From a bacterium (GTDB lineage Bacteria > Patescibacteriota > Microgenomatia > Daviesbacterales > UBA10151), in assembly GCA_027364775.1 (NCBI GenBank), contig DAHXOS010000043.1, positions 1 through 10,392 on the forward strand: a stretch of DNA of 10,392 nt. Direction: 5' to 3'. Shown here piece by piece: positions 1 to 6,448 of this stretch. The notes beneath the pieces are model-generated. The model made no database searches. It saw nothing but the letters and a program-made list of their open reading frames with translations, and was not told where the DNA came from. The position numbers and the translations under genes are program-made. The stretch's first letter is position 1. Each line of letters begins with the position of its first letter.

Positions 1-521
1 GCCTCATCCGAATTAATCCAACCAACTAAATCTTCCATTAAGTAAGGCACCTCTGCTGCAGGTGGAGGGCTGTATGAGATTTCCCCTGTTAAGGTGTTTC
101 TTATTACAACCTGTCTGATCCTAAACTGACCGGTTATCTCATCGGCTAAAATTCTTTCAGTGGTTAGCCGGTGAATTTCCAAAATTGTTTCTAAAGTAAA
201 AATGTAAGGCCTGCCTGGGCCTATTTGAGTTGCAATTGAATCAATAAATTTTAAAACGTTGCGGTAATTTAAAACCTCCTGGATATCTCTATCCCGGGCA
301 ATAACTTCTTTACCGTCCAAGACATCTTTAACCTCTTCTTCTGATAATCTGTTTCCTTCCAGATGAGTTCCATGATGAATAGTTCTTTCCAAAGCATCTT
401 TTCTAAACTTTACTTCCCAGGACGGAATTAGCGGTGCATTTAAAATTACTTCCCTGGAGGCATCAATAATACCTATATTTCTTAACATTTTATGAGTTAC
501 ATTAAACTTGGCAAAAAACAC
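1..521 (-). CDS. Fic family protein, N-terminal part (cut by left window edge)
   Basis: This is the N-terminal 173 residues of a Fic-domain protein; the family usually transfers AMP or another nucleotide monophosphate to target proteins. The visible part has the family layout: HLEGNRLSEEE around residues 53-63, which resembles the Fic inhibitory helix with its Glu-Gly/Asn (E55, G56, N57); ILEIHRLT at 113-120; then TGQFR (130-134) and SPPPAAEVPYLM (151-162), typical just before the catalytic loop. The catalytic HPFx(D/E)GNGR loop lies beyond the left edge, so activity cannot be judged. I chose the GTG at 519-521 over the ATG at 486-488. It directly abuts the TAA of the upstream DedA-like gene, has a GGGAG Shine-Dalgarno 9 bases upstream, and adds an N-terminus (FFAKFNVTHKML) that resembles what I recall of related Fic proteins. 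It is probably co-transcribed with the DedA-like gene. The serine or threonine usual four residues before the inhibitory Glu is a glycine here, with Thr next to it. Confidence 0.85.
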   Translation of the reverse strand, partial: MFFAKFNVTHKMLRNIGIIDASREVILNAPLIPSWEVKFRKDALERTIHHGTHLEGNRLSEEEVKDVLDGKEVIARDRDIQEVLNYRNVLKFIDSIATQIGPGRPYIFTLETILEIHRLTTERILADEITGQFRIRQVVIRNTLTGEISYSPPPAAEVPYLMEDLVGWINSDE

Positions 522-1226
522 TTATCTTTTCTCCCATTCTTTCCAAATCCTACCCGCTAAAGCCAGAGAGATAAATACAAAGATTAACATATATGAATAT
601 TCAGTAAACAAATCTAAAAATATATCACCAAAATTATAGATTAATATTCCCCAAACAGTTGCCCAAAGAATAGTAGAAATAATTGCTAAGGTTAAAAACC
701 ATTTAAAATCAACTTTTGAGGTACCGGCAGCTAAAGAAACCAATGCACCTACATTAGAATGAACAAATCCTAAGATTAACCCTCTTTTACCAAATTTTTT
801 TAACTGTTTTTGGGTCTGGTTTAGTAAGCCTTTTTGACCAATTTTATCCAAGATACCGGAAAAACCTAAATATCCTATTGCATAATCAATTAAATAACCT
901 GCCAAGGCTCCCAAAATTATGGTTATTAAAACCAGAATAATATTGGTCTGTCCTTGTTTTGCAAATATAATTCCTAAAATCATTGTTAGTTGTCCGGGAA
1001 CTAAGAGATTAAGGCCAACTAAAGCCTCCGAAAAGGCAGAAATTAGTAAAATCTCAAAACCATATTTTGCATATAAACTTGCAAAGGTAGCAATTAACTC
1101 CTCTGCAGTTGGAAACTCTCCTTTCAGGATAAAAACAAAGCTTAAATAAACCACTAAAAGTAGCACCGGTAAAAATAAATCAAAGTCTAAAATAAACAAA
1201 TAAAGCTTCTTAAATAATTTAATCAC
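522..1226 (-). CDS. DedA/SNARE-associated (VTT) family membrane protein, divergent
   Basis: A 234-residue multi-pass inner-membrane protein. Family marks are FSEALVGLNLLVPGQL (65-80), with the conserved acidic residue (E67) and PGE-like PGQ (77-79); GALAGYLIDYAIGYLG (106-121), with an Asp in the usual glycine-rich segment; AAG (166-168); and a Trp-containing helix near 187-199. DedA proteins are linked to membrane homeostasis and lipid-carrier flipping. Oddly, the usual RFxPxxR motif is replaced by GFVHSNVG (153-160), and there is no arginine between R148 and R226. It may therefore be a non-canonical or differently coupled member. The start is GTG; an in-frame TAA lies two codons upstream, so only a CTG could extend it. 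A weak extended -10 (TGC-GAGAAT) ends 6 bases before the GTG. The gene is followed with no gap by the Fic gene. Confidence 0.82.
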   Translation of the reverse strand: MIKLFKKLYLFILDFDLFLPVLLLVVYLSFVFILKGEFPTAEELIATFASLYAKYGFEILLISAFSEALVGLNLLVPGQLTMILGIIFAKQGQTNIILVLITIILGALAGYLIDYAIGYLGFSGILDKIGQKGLLNQTQKQLKKFGKRGLILGFVHSNVGALVSLAAGTSKVDFKWFLTLAIISTILWATVWGILIYNFGDIFLDLFTEYSYMLIFVFISLALAGRIWKEWEKR

Positions 1227-1232
1227 CAGTTA

Positions 1233-1241
1233 ATTCTCGCA
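1233..1241 (-). promoter_or_regulatory. Candidate extended -10 for the DedA-fic unit
   Basis: Read on the minus strand, TGC-GAGAAT ends 6 bases before the GTG at 1226. The hexamer matches TATAAT at four of six positions but lacks the conserved first T, so the call rests partly on the TG extension and on the same spacing at other genes here. No good -35 is visible (TTCTTT at 17-base spacing). Transcription would start at about the GTG itself. Confidence 0.35.
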
Positions 1242-1291
1242 TATTTACCGCAAAAAAAGAAGTTTAAACACTGGCGGCCTTGTTAATTTTG

Positions 1292-1300
1292 TGCTAAGAT
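1292..1300 (+). promoter_or_regulatory. Extended -10 promoter for the DUF5654-like gene
   Basis: TGC-TAAGAT on the plus strand matches the extended -10 TGn-TATAAT well and ends 7 bases before the ATG at 1308. The expected first transcribed base is at or next to the start codon, implying a leaderless mRNA. The -35 is poor, as is usual for extended -10 promoters. No Shine-Dalgarno is seen between the box and the ATG (ACCTGAC). Confidence 0.6.
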
Positions 1301-1307
1301 ACCTGAC

Positions 1308-1586
1308 ATGGCTAAGAAATTAACTAAAAAACAAAAAGACAAAGCCTTCCGTGAGGAGTTACTGGCCCAAATGTTAACATTGGTAACTTCCGGATTTGGG
1401 GTAGTTGCAGCTTTAGCGTGGAACACCGCTATTCAGGATTTTGTTAAAGAATTTATTGAACCGCGAATCCCAGGATCTGGTTTGGCATATAAATTTCTGT
1501 ACGCTGTTTTAATCAGCATTTTAATAATTTTAATAACCTTTTACTTATCAAAACTACTTTCTAAGTTTCAGTCAAAAGAAGAATAA
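1308..1586 (+). CDS. DUF5654-like small membrane protein
   Basis: A 92-residue protein with a lysine-rich N-terminus (KKLTKKQKDK), a first hydrophobic segment at about 22-42 containing LVTSGFGVVAALAWNTAIQ (25-43), a short loop with EPRIPGSG (51-58), and a second membrane helix at about 61-84 followed by a charged tail. The AALAWN-type motif with two helices matches my memory of the DUF5654 family, found in candidate-phyla bacteria and archaea; its function is unknown. The gene stands alone on its strand, divergent from the DedA-fic unit. It ends with TAA 2 bases before the convergent recF stop, with no room for a dedicated terminator. The start is the ATG just downstream of an extended -10, so the mRNA is probably leaderless. 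The family assignment is from recognition, not from a search. Confidence 0.8.
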   Translation: MAKKLTKKQKDKAFREELLAQMLTLVTSGFGVVAALAWNTAIQDFVKEFIEPRIPGSGLAYKFLYAVLISILIILITFYLSKLLSKFQSKEE

Positions 1587-1588
1587 AT

Positions 1589-2635
1589 TTATCTTTTTTT
1601 AATTTTTCCCTGTTCTACTGAATATAAATTTGCATTTTTAAAACTGTCTTCTAAGTATTGGTCCCATTCTACTGTTGATATTATTGTTTGTTGAGATTTA
1701 GATAATTGAATAACATGTCCTCTGTGGATATCATCCAATTCCGAAAAAAGATCATCCAATAATAAGATTGGGCGGTCGTTTAATTTAGTCTCAATAAATG
1801 AAACTTCGGCAAATTTTAAATCTAACACCGCGGACTTTTGCTCCCCTCTTGAACCAAATTTTGCTAAATCTCTTTTATCCAACAAAAATAAAAAATCGTC
1901 CCGGTGTGGTCCGATTAAAGAACTTGCTGTAGCGATTTCTTTTTCCAGATGTTCTCTGAGGATATCTTTATTAATCTGACTTTGTAAATACCGGTAGTTA
2001 AAGTTACCAAACTTGCGCTGAATGGAATTGATAAATTTAAAAAAATCTTCTCTTTGGCTATGGAGGATTTGGGCTAGCTCTAATTGCTGTTCCTCCCAAT
2101 ATTGAAGCTCATCTTTTTTACCTAACCCATCTCTAATTCTTTTTAAAATTTTATTTTTTCTGCTAATTAAATTTTCATAGTTTGAAAGTGTTTTTTTATA
2201 GTTTTTATCAACTTGGGAAATGGTTGAGTCTAAAAAAGATCTTCTTAAAGATGGTGAACCTGTTACTAAATTAACATTTTCAGGGGTAAATAAAACTGCT
2301 GCTAAATTAGAGTTGTAGTCACTTACTCTTCTTGGAATACCATTTACCTTAACCCTTTTAGCCCTTTCATCTTCAATTTTTAAAACAGCAATTTCCAAAG
2401 TTGTCTGATCATCTCTTTGCCCCTCTACTCTTAAGTAATCCTGGTCATATTTTATTAGTTCTTCATCTTTTTCTATCTTTGGAGATTTAGCAGTTGCTAG
2501 ATAATAAATAGCTTCTAAGAAATTAGTTTTTCCCTGAGCATTATCACCTATTAAAACAGTGACATCTTTTAAAAATTTAAAATCAAGCTTTGAATAATTA
2601 CGGAAATTAGTTAGGTTGAGAGTTTTTAAAAACAT
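1589..2635 (-). CDS. recF: RecF, DNA replication/repair ATPase
   Basis: RecF is an SMC-like ATPase that, with RecO and RecR, loads RecA at single-strand gaps. At 348 residues it is close to the usual length (about 360). It opens with LKTLNLTNFRNY (3-14), typical of RecF. Walker A is GDNAQGKTN (30-38); the signature loop is SRGEQKSA (262-269), close to the usual SQGQQR; Walker B is LLLDDLFSELD (291-301), carrying the acidic pair and D-loop. The gap between them (about 140-230) is charged and likely holds the arm domain. The gene starts 12 bases after the MFS transporter stop, with an AAGGA Shine-Dalgarno at 2645-2649 and 9 bases to the ATG. It is therefore an internal operon gene translated in the classical way. 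Its partner is unusual: recF usually lies by dnaA, dnaN and gyrB, none of which is in the window. Confidence 0.95.
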   Translation of the reverse strand: MFLKTLNLTNFRNYSKLDFKFLKDVTVLIGDNAQGKTNFLEAIYYLATAKSPKIEKDEELIKYDQDYLRVEGQRDDQTTLEIAVLKIEDERAKRVKVNGIPRRVSDYNSNLAAVLFTPENVNLVTGSPSLRRSFLDSTISQVDKNYKKTLSNYENLISRKNKILKRIRDGLGKKDELQYWEEQQLELAQILHSQREDFFKFINSIQRKFGNFNYRYLQSQINKDILREHLEKEIATASSLIGPHRDDFLFLLDKRDLAKFGSRGEQKSAVLDLKFAEVSFIETKLNDRPILLLDDLFSELDDIHRGHVIQLSKSQQTIISTVEWDQYLEDSFKNANLYSVEQGKIKKR

Positions 2636-2644
2636 AAATTTAAA

Positions 2645-2649
2645 TCCTT
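2645..2649 (-). promoter_or_regulatory. Shine-Dalgarno of recF
   Basis: AAGGA on the minus strand, 9 bases before the recF ATG and overlapping the TAA of the upstream MFS gene. It matters because it shows that the organism keeps Shine-Dalgarno initiation for genes inside operons, while most first genes in the window have no leader. Confidence 0.65.
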
Positions 2650-4018
2650 ATCTTTTCCAGTGCCCTAACCCTAAAAACTCTCGAATGTGAGGAGGAAGCT
2701 GGTTCTCTTTAAAAAATAAATTTGGTTTTAGTGAAAACAGCCCAACTAAAGCAATAATTACTCCCAAACCCAGGGAAATTGGTAAAGTACCAAAGACATC
2801 AGCCAAACCACCCACCAGTAATACTGGTAGTAGGGATGCGCCTGCCATTACTGCAGCAAGAATTGCAAAAACTTTTCCTCTATCCTCTTCCGGAGTACTT
2901 TCCTGAAGAACTGTTTGCGAAGGAATAATAATTGATACCAAAGCCACTCCGGCTAAGAATGAACCGATAAAAAGAACAGCCGAATGAGGCATTTGATAAA
3001 AAAACGGTAAAGGTCTGCGGTAGGGAAAGTATCTAATAACCGGATTAATGATTGGGGAAACTCCAACAAAAAAGAATAATAACCCTCCTATTGTTATTGC
3101 CGTACCTACTATTTTGCGGCGTGCAAATCTAAATCCAATCTTACCTATTAATAAACCTCCTAAAACCATCCCTAATCCTAAAGGTAAAACTAGTACATAA
3201 CTTGCATCTGTTGCATCAATTTGTAATACCCGTTCTAAAAATGAAGGGATTAAGACTGCTAAAATACCAATTACAACCTGTACTCCTGCCATAATAAACA
3301 TTGCTGCCATCAACGGTAATCTGGCGGTAATTAACTTTAAAGTATCCTTAATCTCCAAAGTGACAACTTGTTTAATTGTCCAATAATCTTTTTTAGAAAT
3401 TGCTTTTATTAATTGTCTTCCTTGAGTATCTGATTTATTTTTAATTGAAGGAAAAACAGTAGCTAATGCAAAAGCAATTGCCAAAAGTAAAGCCTCAAAT
3501 AAAAATACAAAATCAATACCAAAATAATTTATTAAAGGACCGGCCAAACCAAAACCAACAAGGAAAGCTGCAAATAAGGTGATCGAAAACAATGAATTTG
3601 CTGCCAGTAATTGATCCTTTTTTACCAAGATCGGTATCGCCGAAGACTCAGCCGGCGAGTAGAATTGGGCTAAAGTATTGACAATAAATGTAATAATTAA
3701 AACTGCCGGATAACTATTTTTTAAAAAAATTAGACTTAAAAAACATATTATTAAAAGTGTGTTGATAAATAGAATAATTTTTTTACGGTCGGTAATATCG
3801 ACTAGAATGCCAGCAAAGACTCCAAATAAAACAGCAGGCAAATAAACTGTAAATAAAAGTGCAGAAACTGCAGTATTAGAATCTGTTAATCTAAACACCC
3901 AAATTATTAGTGCAAAGTTTAAAGAATTATAAGCAAGTTGGACTAAAATTTGATTGATCCAAAGATTTAAAAATCCCCGGTTTTTAATTACCGAGGAAAA
4001 AGATGTCATTTCCTGCAT
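2648..4018 (-). CDS. MFS transporter (drug/solute exporter-like)
   Basis: A 456-residue major facilitator protein with about 12 predicted membrane helices, two six-helix halves and a charged central loop (about 193-220). The N-terminal half has NRGFLNLWINQ (13-23) and a motif A-like loop GVFAGILVDITDRKK (66-80) between helices 2 and 3. The second half has a related segment near LGMVLGGLLIGKIGFRFARRK. ESTPEEDRGKVFAI resembles the loop before helix 10 in the DHA3/MefA-like exporters. An extra aromatic/proline-rich stretch (FPYRRPLPFFYQMP, about 331-344) extends one loop. The substrate cannot be predicted. The start is the ATG at 4018; a second in-frame ATG three codons later is possible. It is the first gene of a two-gene unit with recF. 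Confidence 0.88.
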   Translation of the reverse strand: MQEMTSFSSVIKNRGFLNLWINQILVQLAYNSLNFALIIWVFRLTDSNTAVSALLFTVYLPAVLFGVFAGILVDITDRKKIILFINTLLIICFLSLIFLKNSYPAVLIITFIVNTLAQFYSPAESSAIPILVKKDQLLAANSLFSITLFAAFLVGFGLAGPLINYFGIDFVFLFEALLLAIAFALATVFPSIKNKSDTQGRQLIKAISKKDYWTIKQVVTLEIKDTLKLITARLPLMAAMFIMAGVQVVIGILAVLIPSFLERVLQIDATDASYVLVLPLGLGMVLGGLLIGKIGFRFARRKIVGTAITIGGLLFFFVGVSPIINPVIRYFPYRRPLPFFYQMPHSAVLFIGSFLAGVALVSIIIPSQTVLQESTPEEDRGKVFAILAAVMAGASLLPVLLVGGLADVFGTLPISLGLGVIIALVGLFSLKPNLFFKENQLPPHIREFLGLGHWKR

Positions 4019-4030
4019 AAAACTTTAACT

Positions 4031-4036
4031 ATTATA
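4031..4036 (-). promoter_or_regulatory. Candidate -10 for the MFS-recF unit
   Basis: A perfect TATAAT on the minus strand ends 12 bases before the MFS ATG, so a leader of about 5 bases is expected, too short to hold a Shine-Dalgarno. The -35 position (GGAGAT at 17 bases) is not convincing and there is no TG extension. Confidence 0.5.
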
Positions 4037-4069
4037 CCTCTGTGTACTTAGAAATCTCCAGTAAATAAT

Positions 4070-4915
4070 CTAACTTTGGCAATTGGGACAAAAATATGTA
4101 CCCCTACCTCCCAGCTGAATCTTTTTAATCATACCACCACATCTTTTACATAAATCACCTTCCCGGTTATAAACATTGGCATAGTCTAAAAAGTATCCCT
4201 TTTCTCCTCCGGCATTCACAAAGTGTGCCCTAGAAGATCCGCCATGGGTTATCCCATCTTCTAAGGATTTAATAATGCCCTGATGGAGGGCTCTAAATTC
4301 TGGCTCACTTAAATTACCTACCTTTTTTTTAGGATCAATTTTGGCATCAAAACAAGCCTCTGAAGCATAAATATTTCCAACACCTGAAATTAAAGTTTGA
4401 TCCATAATTGCAACTTTAACAGCCATATTTTTTCTTTTGGAAATTTTCTCCTTTAAAACTTCAACTGTAAAAGATTTGTCCAATGGCTCAGGTCCAAGAT
4501 CTTTTAAAAAAGTTAAATCTTTAATCTGATCTAATAACTTAATCCAACCAAATTTTCGTTGATCATTAAAATACAACTTAGAATTATCAGAAAAAGTAAA
4601 GATTACCCTGGTTGAACGATTGGGCATTTGATCCTTCATATCCTGTGTAGGATGTCCTCCTACAAATAATCTTTTGCCTTGATAAACTAACTGCCCTGAC
4701 ATCTTTAAATGAAATAATAAAGTTAAATTATTATCTAAATCTAAACCTAATACTTTTGCCCTTCTCCAAACTTTATTTACCTTTTGTTTTTCTGCTTTTT
4801 GAGTATCCCCTTGGAAAGAGTTAGGATTTAATACTTTAATATCCTTGATCTTTAAATTAACAATTTTGTTTTGTAGACCACGTTTAATGGTTTCAACCTC
4901 AGGAAGTTCCGGCAT
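4070..4915 (-). CDS. mutM: Formamidopyrimidine-DNA glycosylase (Fpg/MutM)
   Basis: This bifunctional DNA glycosylase and AP lyase removes 8-oxoguanine and ring-opened purines in base excision repair. At 281 residues it is full length. The N-terminus is MPELPEVETI, giving the catalytic Pro2 and Glu3. RRAK (51-54) supplies the conserved lysine; HLKMSG (69-74) and NDQRKFG (117-123) hold the intercalating Met and Arg-x-Phe. The helix-two-turn-helix is DQTLISGVGNIYASEA (about 172-187). The C-terminal zinc finger has Cys256, Cys259, Cys276 and Cys279 with GGRGTYFCP and Arg271. All key residues are present. A loop with GGHP around 86-89 extends the strand region; I recall similar loops in other candidate-phyla Fpg proteins. 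The gene has its own strong promoter ending 6 bases before the ATG and stops with TAG, the only one in the window. Confidence 0.97.
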   Translation of the reverse strand: MPELPEVETIKRGLQNKIVNLKIKDIKVLNPNSFQGDTQKAEKQKVNKVWRRAKVLGLDLDNNLTLLFHLKMSGQLVYQGKRLFVGGHPTQDMKDQMPNRSTRVIFTFSDNSKLYFNDQRKFGWIKLLDQIKDLTFLKDLGPEPLDKSFTVEVLKEKISKRKNMAVKVAIMDQTLISGVGNIYASEACFDAKIDPKKKVGNLSEPEFRALHQGIIKSLEDGITHGGSSRAHFVNAGGEKGYFLDYANVYNREGDLCKRCGGMIKKIQLGGRGTYFCPNCQS

Positions 4916-4921
4916 AGAAGG

Positions 4922-4950
4922 ATTGTAAAATTATTCAGCGGATCTATCAA
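4922..4950 (-). promoter_or_regulatory. Sigma-70-type promoter of mutM, apparently leaderless
   Basis: TTGATA, a 17-base spacer and TACAAT on the minus strand, five of six matches in each hexamer: the best promoter in the window. The -10 ends 6 bases before the mutM ATG (CCTTCT between), so transcription should begin at or next to the A of the start codon. There is no Shine-Dalgarno. Confidence 0.8.
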
Positions 4951-4958
4951 CTAACAAT

Positions 4959-4977
4959 AGTTACCAAACCGGTAACT
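4959..4977 (-). terminator. Small hairpin between the 87-residue gene and mutM (weak terminator or operator)
   Basis: A perfect 7-base inverted repeat, AGTTACC and GGTAACT, with a 5-base loop. It lies 17 bases past the stop of the 87-residue gene and 8 bases before the mutM -35. On the minus strand it is followed by ATTGTTAG, a poor T-tract, so termination would be weak. A regulator site for mutM is an equal possibility. Confidence 0.3.
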
Positions 4978-4994
4978 TTAATAGTTTTAGCCAA

Positions 4995-5258
4995 TTAAGG
5001 CTGTTGCCTGAAAGGTTTAAATATTATACCGGCTAATCTTTCCCCAAGTGTAAAATCTCTTGGTTTTATCTGAAACCCTAACTGTCTGAATGTATCTCCA
5101 ACTTCTCCCATCTCATCTGGATTCAAAGCAATTAATACACTTGGTTTTAATCCCTTTACTTCTACCGCAGACCAATCAGGATACTTTGCTGTATCAAGTC
5201 TCTCACTAAAAGGTTCACTATCTGTTCTTATAATTTCAGGGGTTAGAATAGCACTCAT
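4995..5258 (-). CDS. Hypothetical 87-residue soluble protein
   Basis: I do not recognise this protein. It is soluble, without signal peptide, membrane segment or cysteine. By eye the pattern suggests strand (VEVKG, about 32-36), strand (SVLIAL, 40-45), helix (PDEMGEVGDTFRQLG, 47-61), strand (FQIKPRDF, 62-69) and a C-terminal helix (TLGERLAGIIF, 70-80), with two Trp/Phe-containing turns. It is probably real: it has its own promoter with a good -35 and -10 ending 6 bases before the ATG, fills the gap between the glycosyltransferase and mutM cleanly, and has no overlapping competitor. The -35 overlaps the TGA stop of the glycosyltransferase, so it can be expressed independently or by read-through. 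Confidence 0.7.
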   Translation of the reverse strand: MSAILTPEIIRTDSEPFSERLDTAKYPDWSAVEVKGLKPSVLIALNPDEMGEVGDTFRQLGFQIKPRDFTLGERLAGIIFKPFRQQP

Positions 5259-5264
5259 TTTTAT

Positions 5265-5294
5265 ATTGTAGACTTGAAGTTAAAGTCTGGTCAA
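5265..5294 (-). promoter_or_regulatory. Sigma-70-type promoter of the 87-residue gene
   Basis: TTGACC, an 18-base spacer and TACAAT on the minus strand. The -10 ends 6 bases before the ATG (ATAAAA between), so a leaderless mRNA is expected. The -35 (5289-5294) contains the TGA stop of the upstream glycosyltransferase. Confidence 0.75.
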
Positions 5295-6427
5295 CACTTT
5301 AGATTGTGATTAATTAGTTCTATAATCTCTTTTTTAAATTTTTCTTTAGAAAATTTAAAAGCCTGTTTTCTTAAACTCTCTTCTTTATATTTTAGAGGAT
5401 CAAAATTTTCTAGAGTTTTAATTAAACTCTGGACAGTTTCTTCATTAAACGGTCTTTTGGGATCTTTGTTTGGCACAAACTCAAACAACTCTCCTGTTTT
5501 GCCTGGAGTTATAGTTTCTTTATACCCACCTGAATTAATGGCAATTACCGGTGTTCCTGCAGCCATCGCCTCAATTTGGGTAATGCCAAAATCTTCATCT
5601 TCTGAAGCAACAATAAAGGCTTTGGCCTCAGCAAATAATTCTTCCCTTTGCTCATCACTAACTTGTCCTAAAAACTCTACATTCTTACTGGCCCTTTTTT
5701 TTAATTCAAGGAGTAAGGGTCCGGATCCTGCAACCTTTAGTGGAACATCTAATCTTGAACAAGCTTCAATTATTAAATCCACTCCTTTACCTCTTACTAA
5801 TCTACCTAAAGATAGATAATAATCTCCCTGTTTTTTCTTTTGTTTTAATAAGCTTTCAATATTAACTGGCGGATAAATAACTGTTGACTGTCTCCGATAA
5901 AATTTTCTAATCCTTTCAGCAACATTTTTAGAGTTTGCAACTAAAATATCCGGTCTTTGAGAAACTTGATAATCTGCAATTCTTAAAAAATGGTTAGCAA
6001 CCTCTCCTCCAATTCTGGTCCACCAATGTTTTTTATAGTTATAAGAAGTTACATAACCGTATAAATATCTTGGAGGGGTGTGAATATATGCTATATGTAA
6101 AGCATCAAATTTAACCTTTACAGCTTTGGCAAAATAAATTGCAGATGAGGAGATTACAACATCATATTCAGAAAAATCAAAACATTCAAATATTTTTATT
6201 GCAAAGATCCTAAAAGGAGACACTAATTTATTTGCAAAAGGAACTTTTTGTAACCATGAAGTTCTAATATCCCATTTGCTGATTCTGTCTGCATGGAGAC
6301 CTAGTCCTTCAGGGCGGTAATAAGCTGTATAAATTGGTGCTTCAGGAAATATTTCATGCAACGCTTCTAAAACTCTCTCCGCTCCACCATACTCTCTTAA
6401 ATAATCATGAACTAGGGCTACCTTCAT
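5291..6427 (-). CDS. Glycosyltransferase family 4 (GT-B fold)
   Basis: A cytoplasmic or membrane-associated retaining glycosyltransferase of 378 residues. It uses a nucleotide-sugar donor, probably for cell-envelope glycan or glycolipid synthesis; the sugar cannot be told. The N-terminal domain begins MKVALVHDYL with the REYGGAERV glycine loop (11-19), has HTPPRYLYGY (116-125), and is joined by VANSKNVAERI (163-173) and YPPVN (185-189). The C-terminal domain has LSLGRLVRGKG (205-215) for phosphate contact, VAGSGP (232-237), and the EX7E motif from E278 to E286 within EDFGITQIEAMAAGTPVIA, then GGYKETI and GKTGELF. All features point to a working GT4 enzyme of the WbaZ/mannosyltransferase-like group. 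It stops with TGA, the only such stop here. It follows the methyltransferase after 21 bases but has its own extended -10. Confidence 0.93.
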   Translation of the reverse strand: MKVALVHDYLREYGGAERVLEALHEIFPEAPIYTAYYRPEGLGLHADRISKWDIRTSWLQKVPFANKLVSPFRIFAIKIFECFDFSEYDVVISSSAIYFAKAVKVKFDALHIAYIHTPPRYLYGYVTSYNYKKHWWTRIGGEVANHFLRIADYQVSQRPDILVANSKNVAERIRKFYRRQSTVIYPPVNIESLLKQKKKQGDYYLSLGRLVRGKGVDLIIEACSRLDVPLKVAGSGPLLLELKKRASKNVEFLGQVSDEQREELFAEAKAFIVASEDEDFGITQIEAMAAGTPVIAINSGGYKETITPGKTGELFEFVPNKDPKRPFNEETVQSLIKTLENFDPLKYKEESLRKQAFKFSKEKFKKEIIELINHNLKC

Positions 6428-6434
6428 TATCTTA

Positions 6435-6443
6435 ATTGTAGCA
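6435..6443 (-). promoter_or_regulatory. Extended -10 of the glycosyltransferase gene
   Basis: TGC-TACAAT on the minus strand ends 7 bases before the ATG at 6427 (TAAGATA between), again predicting a leaderless or nearly leaderless mRNA. The -35 region lies in the end of the methyltransferase gene and is weak (CAAAAG at 17 bases). Confidence 0.6.
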
Positions 6444-6448
6444 AAAAA

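Noticed and set aside
1..521. Toxin-antitoxin or defence system built on the Fic protein
   Set aside because: The inhibitory motif appears to be within the same polypeptide, no separate antitoxin gene is adjacent in the window, and the catalytic part is outside it; there is no evidence for a defence role.
919..1149. 76-codon open frame on the plus strand
   Set aside because: It is antisense to the DedA-like gene, has no family features, and its composition is explained by the opposite strand's hydrophobic codons.
5291..5293. In-frame TGA of the glycosyltransferase as a possible recoded glycine
   Set aside because: Reading on would add only about nine codons before TAA, the domain is complete at the TGA, and no other long gene has an internal TGA, so the standard bacterial code fits.
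5457..5819. 120-codon open frame on the plus strand
   Set aside because: It lies antisense within the glycosyltransferase gene, whose catalytic motifs are intact; the Ser/Pro/Leu-rich product looks like a shadow.
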